From assembly GCF_003308995.1 (NCBI RefSeq), contig NZ_QFFJ01000003.1:62001-126000 (forward strand): 64,000 nt of DNA. Reading direction: 5' to 3'. Source of the stretch: Chitinophaga flava (GTDB taxonomy: Bacteria > Bacteroidota > Bacteroidia > Chitinophagales > Chitinophagaceae). Both the position numbers and the translations under genes were made by a program. Below, one piece after another: positions 45,810 to 54,471 of the stretch. Under the pieces are notes generated by a model. The model ran no database searches. It saw nothing but the letters and a program-made list of their open reading frames with translations, and was not told the DNA's origin. Every line of letters begins with the position of its first letter. The stretch's first letter is position 1.

Positions 45810-47984
45810 ATGAGGATGCCACATACGGAGAACCTGGATATTATGACAACACCGACAATAGTTTCGCCGAAAAAAAATATCAGCAAAAAACCGCTTGCCA
45901 AAAAAACACCGGCCAAACCGCCAGTGCTGCCAAAAAAGATGATTGCCAGGGATATCAGCTGGTTGTCCTTTAATGCCAGAGTGCTGCAGGAAGCCGCAGA
46001 TCCCAGTGTTCCGCTAAGGGAACGTATCCGGTTTCTCGGCATTTTCTCCAACAATCTCGACGAATTTTTCCGCGTAAGGGTAGCCACGCTGAAACGAATG
46101 ATGTCGATCAACAAAGCCACTAAAATGCACCTGGAAGAAAATCCGGGCAAAATCGTGGACCAGATACAAACCATCGTAATAGACCAGCAACGCGAATTTG
46201 ACCGTATATGGAAGGATATCGCACACGAACTGGAAGTCCAGCATATTTTCCTCCGCACAGAAAAACATCTCAGTAAGGAACAACAGAAGTTTGTACTCAA
46301 CTTCTTCAACGAACAGGTACGCACCAACATCATCCCCCTGATGATCGAAAGCATACAACAGTTCCCTATTCTGCGAGACAAGTCCATCTATCTGGCCGTA
46401 GTACTGGCCCGGCAGGACAACTCCGTACGACAGAAGTTTGCACTCATCGAAATACCTTCCAACGTGCTGCCACGTTTTATCATCCTCCCTTCCAGAGAAG
46501 GCGAACATGATATCATCCTGCTGGAAGACCTGATACGCTTCTGTTTACCACATGTATTCTCCTACTTCGGATATGATAAATTTTCTTCCCATATCATCAA
46601 AGTAACCCGTGATGCCGAACTCGATATCGACAACGATATCTCCGACAGCCTGATCCACCAGATCGAAAAAGGGCTTAAAGACAGGCGCAAGGGTAAACCT
46701 GTAAGGTTTGTATACGACAAAGACATCGATCCGCTGCTGCTGGAATATCTGATCCGCCGCCTGGGACTCTCCGGCAAGGACAACCTCATTCCCGGCGCCC
46801 GTATCCATAATTTCAAGGACTTTATGGACTTTCCGGATTCGATCTTTCCTCCGCATTCACATCGTAAAACCTTCATCCACCCGCTGTTCAACGATGCTCC
46901 CAGTGTGATGCATGTTATACAGCGGCAGGATGTAATGCTGCATTTCCCCTACCACTCGTTTGATACCATCATCGACCTGTTAAGGGAAGCAGCCATCGAT
47001 CCGAATGTTGCCTCCATCAAGATTACTGCGTATAGGCTTGCCCGTAATTCAAAGATTGTGAATGCCCTGGTCAATGCCGCCCGCAATGGTAAACATGTGA
47101 CCGTAGTACTGGAACTGCGCGCCCGCTTTGATGAAGCTGCCAACATTGACTGGAAGTCAAGACTGGAAGATGAAGGGGTAAAAGTTTTTCTGGGCGTTCC
47201 CGACATGAAAGTGCACGCTAAACTGTGCGTGATCAAAAAACGGATCGGCAACAAGACAGTACAATGTGGTTTCGTAAGCACCGGCAACCTCAACGAAAGA
47301 ACGGCCCAGGTGTATGGCGACCATTGCCTGCTCACCGCCAATCGCTCCGTGATAGCCGACATCAACCGCATCTTCTCCTACCTGGAAAATCCGCGTCATG
47401 ATATCAAAATCCTGGAAGGCTGCAAAACACTACCGGTAAGTCCGCTCAATATGCGTGATACCTACCTGCGCCTTATAGACCGCGAAATCAAAAACGCCAA
47501 AAATAAAAAGAAAGCCGGAATGGTGCTCAAAATGAACTCCCTCTCCGATCCTATCCTGATCGCCAAACTCTACGAGGCTGCCAAAGCGGGTGTAGACATC
47601 AAAATGGTGATCAGAGGCATCTGCTGCGCCTATACAGAAAACAAAAAATGGAAAAAGGACATCACAGCTGTGAGCATCGTGGATGAATACCTGGAACATG
47701 CCCGTGTATTTATTTTCCACCATGGAGGAGCAGAAAAAGTATTCATCGCCTCCTGCGACTGGATGGTGCGCAACCTGGACCACCGCGTGGAAGCAGCAGT
47801 ACCTATAACGGATCCGGCTATACGTAAAGAACTGGCCGATATCATGAGCATTCAGCTCAGCGGCAATGTAAAAGCCCGTATACTGGACAATCAGCAGACC
47901 AATCAGTACAAAAAAGATGGTGATAAAAAAATCCGCACGCAGATAGAAATTTATAAATATCTGCATGAAAAACAATATCATTAA
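45810..47984 (+). CDS. ppk1: Polyphosphate kinase 1
   Basis: A 724-residue enzyme that makes polyphosphate from ATP at the inner membrane. ISWLSFNARVLQEA opens the N domain, NNLDEFFRVRVA follows, and the two phospholipase-D-like halves carry the phosphorylated-His region VHAKLCVIKKR and FHHGGAEKVFIASCDWM. The first ~45 residues are a Lys/Pro-rich tail, so starts at 45816 or 45843 are also possible. The exopolyphosphatase gene follows after 127 bases, forming a synthesis/degradation pair. Confidence 0.97.
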   Translation: MRMPHTENLDIMTTPTIVSPKKNISKKPLAKKTPAKPPVLPKKMIARDISWLSFNARVLQEAADPSVPLRERIRFLGIFSNNLDEFFRVRVATLKRMMSINKATKMHLEENPGKIVDQIQTIVIDQQREFDRIWKDIAHELEVQHIFLRTEKHLSKEQQKFVLNFFNEQVRTNIIPLMIESIQQFPILRDKSIYLAVVLARQDNSVRQKFALIEIPSNVLPRFIILPSREGEHDIILLEDLIRFCLPHVFSYFGYDKFSSHIIKVTRDAELDIDNDISDSLIHQIEKGLKDRRKGKPVRFVYDKDIDPLLLEYLIRRLGLSGKDNLIPGARIHNFKDFMDFPDSIFPPHSHRKTFIHPLFNDAPSVMHVIQRQDVMLHFPYHSFDTIIDLLREAAIDPNVASIKITAYRLARNSKIVNALVNAARNGKHVTVVLELRARFDEAANIDWKSRLEDEGVKVFLGVPDMKVHAKLCVIKKRIGNKTVQCGFVSTGNLNERTAQVYGDHCLLTANRSVIADINRIFSYLENPRHDIKILEGCKTLPVSPLNMRDTYLRLIDREIKNAKNKKKAGMVLKMNSLSDPILIAKLYEAAKAGVDIKMVIRGICCAYTENKKWKKDITAVSIVDEYLEHARVFIFHHGGAEKVFIASCDWMVRNLDHRVEAAVPITDPAIRKELADIMSIQLSGNVKARILDNQQTNQYKKDGDKKIRTQIEIYKYLHEKQYH

Positions 47985-47995
47985 AATTCGGGAAC

Positions 47996-48060
47996 TTCCT
48001 GATTCATAGATATTCCGGCGGAAGGCTACCCTTCCAATCAAAAAATTGCTGAATCAGGAA
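47996..48060. repeat. Inverted repeat between ppk1 and the exopolyphosphatase gene
   Basis: TTCCTGATTCA (47996-48006) pairs perfectly with TGAATCAGGAA (48050-48060); inside it GGAAG (48020-48024) pairs with CTTCC (48031-48035). There is no T-run, so it is not a standard terminator. The right arm lies about 20 bases before the downstream -7 element. Confidence 0.55.
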
Positions 48061-48079
48061 ATCCCTTAATGAAATGTTT

Positions 48080-48087
48080 TATTTTTG
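48080..48087 (+). promoter_or_regulatory. Candidate -7 element of the exopolyphosphatase gene
   Basis: TATTTTTG is a full TAnnTTTG match 25 bases before the ATG at 48112. The expected -33 position coincides with the right arm of the inverted repeat (48050-48060), which could act as an operator. Confidence 0.4.
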
Positions 48088-48111
48088 TGTCTCAAAACAG
48101 ACTTGTAACAG

Positions 48112-49011
48112 ATGAAACTAGCTGCGATTGATATTGGTTCCAATGCGGCGAGACTGCTGATCTCGGAGGCATCTCCCAGCAGTTCGGGCGCAATGGATTT
48201 TACCAAAGTGAACCTGGTTAGAGTCCCGCTGCGGCTGGGTTTCGACGTATTTGACAATGGTTCGATCTCTGAAAAAAGAGCCTGTCATCTGATAGATACG
48301 ATCAAGGCCTATAAATTATTACTGGACATATATGAGGTAAAATACCTGAAAGCCTGTGCTACCTCTGCCATGCGCGATGCCAGCAATGGTGCGGTAATCC
48401 TGCAGGAGGTAAAAACACAGACTGGTATTGACATTAGAATCATTTCCGGTCAGGAAGAAGCTTCTTTTATTTATGAAAACCATATCGCTGAAAACCTCGA
48501 TAGAAGCAGGTCTTATCTCTACATCGACGTTGGTGGCGGTAGTACGGAACTGACGCTGTTTAGCGGCACCCGCCTGGTTTTTAAGGAATCCTTCAACATC
48601 GGTACCATCCGGCTGCTACATCAGCAGGTAGCTGACAACTCCTGGCAGCAGATGAAAGACTTCCTCAAGCAACAGCTTAAGTCCATCGGGCCTGTTACCG
48701 CCATTGGCTCAGGAGGCAACATCAACAAGGTGTTTTCCATGTCCAAACGAAAGGAAGGCAAACCACTTTCGCTGGACACCCTCAAGGACTATTACAAGGA
48801 ATTCAGCAACTTCTCCGTTGAAGAGCGCATACATGTGTACAACCTGCGGGAAGACCGTGCCGACGTGATTGTGCCGGCTCTGCAGATCTATATCAACGCC
48901 ATGCGCTGGGCCGGGGCCAACGAGATATTCGTTCCCAAAATCGGTCTGGCGGACGGTCTTATACAAGCGCTGTACAGAGAAATCGCTGTTCCGGCCAATG
49001 TATTCCAATAA
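48112..49011 (+). CDS. ppx: Exopolyphosphatase / pppGpp phosphohydrolase (Ppx/GppA family)
   Basis: A 299-residue enzyme of the actin-like ASKHA fold: AAIDIGSNAARLLI is phosphate loop 1, YIDVGGGSTELTLF is loop 2, and AIGSGGNINKV follows. The length matches the short single-unit Ppx of Bacteroidota. It releases phosphate from polyphosphate ends, or hydrolyses pppGpp; motifs cannot separate the two, but the neighbour ppk1 supports the first. Confidence 0.93.
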   Translation: MKLAAIDIGSNAARLLISEASPSSSGAMDFTKVNLVRVPLRLGFDVFDNGSISEKRACHLIDTIKAYKLLLDIYEVKYLKACATSAMRDASNGAVILQEVKTQTGIDIRIISGQEEASFIYENHIAENLDRSRSYLYIDVGGGSTELTLFSGTRLVFKESFNIGTIRLLHQQVADNSWQQMKDFLKQQLKSIGPVTAIGSGGNINKVFSMSKRKEGKPLSLDTLKDYYKEFSNFSVEERIHVYNLREDRADVIVPALQIYINAMRWAGANEIFVPKIGLADGLIQALYREIAVPANVFQ

Positions 49012-49083
49012 CCATATATAAAAAAATTTTCCTTATTTCTTTTTATATCATAACCTTTGAGGGATTTTTTGGTATAAAACTAC

Positions 49084-49902
49084 ATGACTATGTCTGTGCA
49101 TAAAGATATCAAGCGTGTGACCACGCATGTACTGCAGAAGATGAAAATAGACGGGGAAAAAATCTCCATGATTACCGCCTATGACTATTCCATGGCCAGG
49201 ATCTTTGATGATGCCGGTATCGATGTAATACTGGTAGGTGATTCTGCTTCCAATGTAATGGCCGGCCATGAAACCACCCTGCCCATCACACTCGACCAGA
49301 TGATCTACCACGCCTCCTCTGTCATCAGAGCGATCAAACGTTGTTTTGTTGTGGTAGACCTGCCCTTCGGCTCTTATCAGGGCAATTCCAAGGAAGCGCT
49401 CAATTCCGCCATCCGCATCATGAAAGAAACCGGTGCACATGGTATCAAGATAGAAGGCGGTGAAGAAATCATCGAGTCTGTAAAAAGGATTATCTCCGCC
49501 GGTGTACCGGTAATGGGACACCTGGGCCTCACGCCGCAGTCCATCTACAAATTTGGCACCTACGCAGTAAGAGCCACAGAAGATGCAGAGGCACAAAAAC
49601 TCATCAGTGACGCCAAACTCCTGCAGGATGCAGGCTGTTTTGCTATTGTACTCGAAAAGATTCCGGCTGCACTGGCAAAAGAAGTAGCTGCAGCAGTACA
49701 TATTCCCATCATCGGCATCGGTGCCGGCAATGTAGACGGACAAGTACTGGTGATGCACGATATGCTGGGCATCAACAAAGAATTCAAACCCCGCTTCCTG
49801 CGTCGCTACCTCGACCTCTACTCTCAGATATATGATGCCACACAGGCCTATATCAGCGATGTGAAGTCGCAGGATTTCCCGAATGAAAAAGAACAATATT
49901 AA
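49084..49902 (+). CDS. panB: Ketopantoate hydroxymethyltransferase (3-methyl-2-oxobutanoate hydroxymethyltransferase)
   Basis: A 272-residue TIM-barrel enzyme that makes ketopantoate from 2-oxoisovalerate and methylene-tetrahydrofolate, the first step to pantothenate. MITAYDYSMARIFDDAG, VILVGDSASNVMAGHETTLP, GAHGIKIEGG, PVMGHLGLTPQS and IPIIGIGAGN are the family blocks with metal and substrate ligands. It is separated from panC/panD by ppk1 and ppx. A strong terminator follows. Confidence 0.98.
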   Translation: MTMSVHKDIKRVTTHVLQKMKIDGEKISMITAYDYSMARIFDDAGIDVILVGDSASNVMAGHETTLPITLDQMIYHASSVIRAIKRCFVVVDLPFGSYQGNSKEALNSAIRIMKETGAHGIKIEGGEEIIESVKRIISAGVPVMGHLGLTPQSIYKFGTYAVRATEDAEAQKLISDAKLLQDAGCFAIVLEKIPAALAKEVAAAVHIPIIGIGAGNVDGQVLVMHDMLGINKEFKPRFLRRYLDLYSQIYDATQAYISDVKSQDFPNEKEQY

Positions 49903-49916
49903 TACGCATATATCAG

Positions 49917-49950
49917 AAGAGGCGCTGCAGATAAGCTTGCAGCGCCTCTT
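49917..49950 (+). terminator. Rho-independent terminator after panB
   Basis: A 13-bp perfect stem: AAGAGGCGCTGCA (49917-49929) and TGCAGCGCCTCTT (49938-49950), followed by TTATTTT. Confidence 0.9.
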
Positions 49951-50301
49951 TTATTTTCGCGTTTCGTAATTTTTCCCTATATTAGCTTTTCATAATTGTA
50001 AATGAATTACCTGCTAAACATACAACTCTCTCTTCTCTCCTATCTGCGGAGCACTTGCTCCCACGTGCCTTGAGTTCGAAAGAGCAGGTAACACCATCCT
50101 CCTGATTTATTTCGTGGGTCCCTTCCTGTTAGGGAAAATTAATGCGCTGTAACGGACGCACCGGTATTTATTTTATTAATGCCGATGTTATGCCTTCCTG
50201 TTTGGTAAATTTTGCCATGCAGGGTACTCTTATATGGAGAGGGCATGCTGTGCTTACGTTTCGGCCAGCTTCTGCTTATTCACCAATAATTCCAATAGTT
50301 T
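49951..50301 (+). other. Gene-free leader before the lysine-degradation cluster
   Basis: About 350 bases. An open frame from 50142 overlaps the downstream gene in another frame and looks random. GTAAATTTTGCC near 50205 resembles a -7 element with one extra base. No structured regulatory RNA was recognised. Confidence 0.4.
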
Positions 50302-51372
50302 ATGAAACGTGTAATGATCATCGGCGCCGGCAAGATCGGCGAAACAGCAGCATTCCTGTTACAACAATCCGGCGACTACCAGGTAACACTGGCAGACAGC
50401 AACCAGGCCCTGCTCGACAAATGTACTGACAGCAACATCCACAAAGCCAAACTGGACGTGAATGATGCTACAGCCCTGGAAACAGCCCTGGAAGCACAGG
50501 ACATCGTACTGAGCGCCTGCCCGTTTTTCCTGAACGTAAAAATCGCGGCCGCCGCTGCCAAAGCCAATACCCACTACTTCGACCTGACTGAAGATGTGGC
50601 CACCACCAACGCTATCCGCGACATCGCTCAGAATGCGAAAGTGAGCTTTATGCCACAATGCGGACTGGCACCGGGTTTCATCAGTATCGCTGCTTATGAT
50701 ATCGCTAAGCAGTTTGATTCCCTCGACTCCGTAAGACTGCGCGTAGGCGCCCTGCCACAGTTCCCTACCAACAGCCTGATGTACAACCTCACCTGGAGCA
50801 CCGACGGATTGATCAACGAATACTGCAACCCCTGCGATGCCATCTATGAAGGAGAACGAAAGCAGGTAATGCCCATGGAAGGCTACGAACGTTTTGCCCT
50901 CGACGGCGTGGAATACGAAGCCTTCAACACCTCCGGCGGACTCTCTGCCCTGGCAGAAATACTGGATGGAAAAGTATATAATCTGGATTATAAAACTGTC
51001 AGATATCCCGGCCATTGCCATCTGATGAAAATATTGCTCAGCGAGCTCAAACTGAATAAAAAACGGGAAATGCTGAAGGAGATTATGGAAGATAGCATAC
51101 CTTTCACGCAGCAGGACGTAGTGCTGGTATTTGTATCTGTGTCCGGTACCATCAACGGCCGCTCTGTACAACGCTCGTATTCGCGTAAGATCTACAACCA
51201 GGAAGTTGGCGGACAGGACTTTACGGCTATTCAGCTCACCACCGCCGGCGCAGCCTGTGCAGTTATAGACCTGCATGCCAAAGGGTTGTTGCCTGCCAAC
51301 GGATTTGTAAAACAGGAAGATGTGAATTTCAAGGACCTGATCAATAACAGGTTTGCACAATTTTATAATTAG
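50302..51372 (+). CDS. Saccharopine dehydrogenase-family oxidoreductase (lysine 6-dehydrogenase-like)
   Basis: A 356-residue NAD(P)-dependent enzyme. The Rossmann loop is IIGAGKIGETAAFLL at the N-terminus, followed by VTLADSNQALL, and PQCGLAPGFISIAAYDIA is the conserved middle segment. Proteins of this length include lysine 6-dehydrogenase and saccharopine reductases. Because an aldehyde dehydrogenase of the aminoadipate-semialdehyde type and a DUF1338 enzyme follow directly, oxidation of lysine, or of saccharopine, to 2-aminoadipate semialdehyde is the best guess. It is 42 bases upstream of the next gene. Confidence 0.88.
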   Translation: MKRVMIIGAGKIGETAAFLLQQSGDYQVTLADSNQALLDKCTDSNIHKAKLDVNDATALETALEAQDIVLSACPFFLNVKIAAAAAKANTHYFDLTEDVATTNAIRDIAQNAKVSFMPQCGLAPGFISIAAYDIAKQFDSLDSVRLRVGALPQFPTNSLMYNLTWSTDGLINEYCNPCDAIYEGERKQVMPMEGYERFALDGVEYEAFNTSGGLSALAEILDGKVYNLDYKTVRYPGHCHLMKILLSELKLNKKREMLKEIMEDSIPFTQQDVVLVFVSVSGTINGRSVQRSYSRKIYNQEVGGQDFTAIQLTTAGAACAVIDLHAKGLLPANGFVKQEDVNFKDLINNRFAQFYN

Positions 51373-51414
51373 CAGCCAGCTACAGGCTGGTAGCAGGAAG
51401 CTCAAACAAACGTC

Positions 51415-52305
51415 ATGTTACAAGAAGTATTAAACGGCCTGATGAGCCGTTACCAGGAGCGGGTACCAGACGTGTCAGCGGTGATTGCTGCCATGATCCG
51501 GGACGGATTAATCGAAAAAGCGGACGATATCGAAAACGACCATATCGCCTTCCGTACAATGGGAGTACCACAACTCGGGGTACAGTCGCTGGAGAAAATC
51601 TTTCTCCATTACGGCTATACGAAAATGGAACACTACTATTTTGCCTCCAAGAAACTGGATGCCTGGTGGTATGCACCGCCATCACCCAGGTATCCGCGCA
51701 TCTTTATCAGTGAACTGCGGGTAAAAGACCTGAGCCAGCAAGCCCAGGACATCATTACCAGTTATACCAATGAAGTAACGGCAGACCCGGTAACCCAGCT
51801 CAATCTGGATGACAGCAAAGCAGTAGATACCTTCCTGCACAGTGGACTCTGGCGTACCCCTATCCTGGCCGACTTCCAGGCACTGGCTGCTGAAAGCGAA
51901 TATGCCGCCTGGGTGATCTATAATCGCTATTACCTGAACCATTTTACGGTAAGTGTACATAACCTGCCTCCCGGATACAATACTATAGCAGCGTTTAACA
52001 GCTTCCTCGAAAAGAACGGCTTTATTCTCAACGATGCCGGCGGCAAGATTAAAACCAGCCCCGACGGTAATCTGTTGCAAAGCGCCACAGTGGCTGGCAT
52101 GATAGAAGCCACCTTTGCTGGCGGGGAAACCAGCAAAATTGCCGGTTCTTATGTAGAATTTGCGGAGAGAAAGGTTTTACAGCAGTTTGCCACACTTTCT
52201 GCTGCAGAAATCCGCCGGGAACACCGCCGGGAAGGCTTTGAAGCTGGTAATGCAGATAAGATCTTTGAAAGCACCTACTCGGCTCAAACAAAAAAAAGTT
52301 CCTAA
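51415..52305 (+). CDS. DUF1338 protein, 2-oxoadipate dioxygenase/decarboxylase-like (HglS family)
   Basis: A 296-residue protein. Family blocks: DHIAFRTMGVPQLG with a metal-ligand His, YYFASKKLDAWWYAPPSPRYPRIFISELRV with the acidic ligand, and WVIYNRYYLNHFTVSVHNLP with a further His. DUF1338 enzymes such as HglS are iron-dependent and turn 2-oxoadipate into D-2-hydroxyglutarate and CO2 in lysine catabolism. The neighbours on both sides fit that pathway. The transaminase that would link aminoadipate to oxoadipate is not in the window. Confidence 0.9.
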   Translation: MLQEVLNGLMSRYQERVPDVSAVIAAMIRDGLIEKADDIENDHIAFRTMGVPQLGVQSLEKIFLHYGYTKMEHYYFASKKLDAWWYAPPSPRYPRIFISELRVKDLSQQAQDIITSYTNEVTADPVTQLNLDDSKAVDTFLHSGLWRTPILADFQALAAESEYAAWVIYNRYYLNHFTVSVHNLPPGYNTIAAFNSFLEKNGFILNDAGGKIKTSPDGNLLQSATVAGMIEATFAGGETSKIAGSYVEFAERKVLQQFATLSAAEIRREHRREGFEAGNADKIFESTYSAQTKKSS

Positions 52306-52328
52306 TTTAGTTCATTAATAATCCTATC

Positions 52329-53858
52329 ATGGCACAAGATATTTTACAAGCTTTCGGCATAAGTGCACAACAAAGCGGGGTAAGCACCGGCAAACACTGG
52401 CTGAATGCCAGCGGAGCAGACATCGTGTCTGTATCTCCGGTTGACGATAAAACCATAGCTACTGTTAAAAGTGCGGACCGCAGCAATTACGATGCAGTGA
52501 TTGCCGTAGCACAGGAGGCATTCCGGGAGTGGCGTCAGTGGCCTGCCCCCAGAAGAGGAGAAATAGTGCGCCAGATCGGCGAAGCCCTGCGTGCCCATAA
52601 AGAGCACCTGGGCCGGCTCGTTTCCTATGAAATGGGCAAAAGCCTGCAAGAAGGTTATGGAGAAGTACAGGAAATGATTGATATCTGCGATTTTGCAGTA
52701 GGTCTTTCCCGCCAGCTCTATGGCCTCAGCATGCACTCCGAACGTCCGGGGCACCGCATGTATGAACAATGGCATCCGCTGGGTATTACAGCTATCATTT
52801 CCGCTTTTAACTTCCCGGTAGCCGTATGGAGCTGGAACTCTATGCTGGCATGGGTTTGCGGAAACGTATGTATTTGGAAGCCTTCCGAAAAAACACCGGT
52901 TACAGCATTAGCCTGTCAACGTATAGTCGAGACCGTATTCGCTGCCAACAACGTCCCTGAAGGCGTTTGCTGCCTGGTTACCGGCGGCCGTGAAGTAGGC
53001 GAATGGATGTCCAACGACCACCGCATTCCGCTGGTATCTGCTACCGGCTCCACCCGCATGGGTAAGAGCGTAGGTGCCGCTGTAGGCGCCCGTCTGGGCC
53101 GCGCCCTGCTCGAACTAGGTGGTAACAACGCCATCATCGTGTCTAAAGACGCTGATCTGGATATGACCCTCATAGGAGCTGTATTTGGCGCCGTAGGCAC
53201 CGCCGGACAACGTTGCACCTCCACCCGCCGCCTGATCATCCACGAAAGCGTTTACGACGCTTTCACCGCCAAACTGGTGAAAGCATACGCCCAGCTCCGC
53301 ATCGGCAACCCGCTCGATGAAAAGAACCACGTAGGCCCGCTGATCGATAAAGACGCGGTAAATGCCTACCTCAGCAGCATCGAACAGGTAAAACAACAAG
53401 GTGGCACCTTCCTCGTGGAAGGTGGTGTGCTGGAAGGTCCGGGTTTTGAATCCGACTGCTACGTAAAACCCTGTATCGCAGCGGTGCAAAACAGCTACGA
53501 TATCGTACAGCACGAAACTTTCGCCCCCATCCTCTATGTGATGAAGTACCAGACACTCCCCGAAGCCATCGCTATGCAGAATGATGTACCGCAGGGCCTT
53601 TCCTCCGCCATCATGACGCTGAACCTCCGTGAGGCAGAACAATTCCTGTCTGCCGCAGGTTCTGATTGCGGTATTGCCAATGTCAACATCGGTACTTCTG
53701 GTGCTGAAATAGGCGGCGCCTTCGGCGGCGAGAAAGAAACCGGCGGTGGCCGCGAAAGTGGCTCTGACGCATGGAAAGCTTATATGCGCCGTCAGACCAA
53801 CACCATCAACTTCTCCGATAAATTACCGCTGGCACAGGGCATCAAATTTGACCTGTAA
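52329..53858 (+). CDS. Aldehyde dehydrogenase, 2-aminoadipate-semialdehyde type (antiquitin/AmaB-like)
   Basis: A 509-residue ALDH with catalytic Cys296 (GQRCTSTRR) and general-base Glu262 (LLELGGNNAI). The patterns GNVCIWKPSEKTP, SATGSTRMGK and NVNIGTSGAEIGGAFGGEKETGGGRESGSDAWK are those of the ALDH7/antiquitin branch, which oxidises 2-aminoadipate semialdehyde (in equilibrium with piperideine-6-carboxylate) to 2-aminoadipate. It closes the three-gene cluster, 23 bases after the DUF1338 gene, and is followed by a terminator. Confidence 0.94.
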   Translation: MAQDILQAFGISAQQSGVSTGKHWLNASGADIVSVSPVDDKTIATVKSADRSNYDAVIAVAQEAFREWRQWPAPRRGEIVRQIGEALRAHKEHLGRLVSYEMGKSLQEGYGEVQEMIDICDFAVGLSRQLYGLSMHSERPGHRMYEQWHPLGITAIISAFNFPVAVWSWNSMLAWVCGNVCIWKPSEKTPVTALACQRIVETVFAANNVPEGVCCLVTGGREVGEWMSNDHRIPLVSATGSTRMGKSVGAAVGARLGRALLELGGNNAIIVSKDADLDMTLIGAVFGAVGTAGQRCTSTRRLIIHESVYDAFTAKLVKAYAQLRIGNPLDEKNHVGPLIDKDAVNAYLSSIEQVKQQGGTFLVEGGVLEGPGFESDCYVKPCIAAVQNSYDIVQHETFAPILYVMKYQTLPEAIAMQNDVPQGLSSAIMTLNLREAEQFLSAAGSDCGIANVNIGTSGAEIGGAFGGEKETGGGRESGSDAWKAYMRRQTNTINFSDKLPLAQGIKFDL

Positions 53859-53882
53859 GCGCCTACCGGATAAATAATGCTT

Positions 53883-53916
53883 AGTGGCGGCCACTCTTCA
53901 AACAGTGGCCGCCACT
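53883..53916 (+). terminator. Rho-independent terminator after the aldehyde dehydrogenase gene
   Basis: A perfect 13-bp stem: AGTGGCGGCCACT (53883-53895) and AGTGGCCGCCACT (53904-53916), loop of eight bases, followed by GCTTTTTAG. Confidence 0.9.
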
Positions 53917-53929
53917 GCTTTTTAGTCTC

Positions 53930-54471
53930 CCGTCACAGCCTGTAAAAAAACGAATATGTTGTTTGGAGTACCGGTTACAGAGGGATTGGTTTGTAGTGAC
54001 TGTATTACCCATTGTTGATTTTTTAAACCTAAGAACACATCTCTTTTACCCTTTACAACAACAGGTAATGCCTAAAGACAAGGGATGTACCTGTAACAGG
54101 TACATCCCCTTTATTCTACAATTGCTTCAATTCAGATTTTATTTCGAACCGGTGTGCTTTGCAGCTCCGAGGCCAGGCCCCGGAGCTTTTAATTTCATGT
54201 CAGGATGTGCTCCCCTGATCAGATTTTTAAAAGCGGTTGATAAAATGCGTCTGAAAAATCGTTATTGCGTAAGCAAACTTTTCCAGATCTTCTTTCTACA
54301 TACATCGACTTCCATGGTCCCTGATTTTTTACTTTTAAAAAAATTTCAACTTTTTAAAGGTAAAAATAGTAGCGAGGCTAGAGAACCCCGCTTTTCGTTA
54401 AACGGAAACCATGCTTATGAGAAAAATATCCAATAGCGGGAAGCCATTAAATATTCTTCCGGATATAAATA
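53930..54471. other. Gene-free stretch with two further strong hairpins
   Basis: No credible gene; a 157-codon open frame here (53963-54436) has no recognisable protein character and runs through the hairpins. Hairpin A: AGGGATGTACCTG (54081-54093), loop TAA, CAGGTACATCCCCT (54097-54110) with one bulged base, then TTTATT. Hairpin B: AGCTCCGAGGCC (54163-54174) with GGCCCCGGAGCT (54177-54188), one mismatch, then TTTTAATTT. Two terminator-like hairpins without a gene could mark a small RNA; no known class was recognised. Confidence 0.35.

Noticed and set aside
50142..50429. 95-codon open frame overlapping the saccharopine-dehydrogenase-family gene
   Set aside because: Overlaps a clearly real gene by 128 bases in another frame and has no recognisable features.
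50359..51405. 348-codon open frame on the minus strand opposite the saccharopine-dehydrogenase-family gene
   Set aside because: Shadow frame; the plus strand carries a clear Rossmann motif and family blocks.
53963..54436. 157-codon open frame on the plus strand
   Set aside because: Runs through two strong hairpins and shows no domain, signal or family pattern; its composition looks random.
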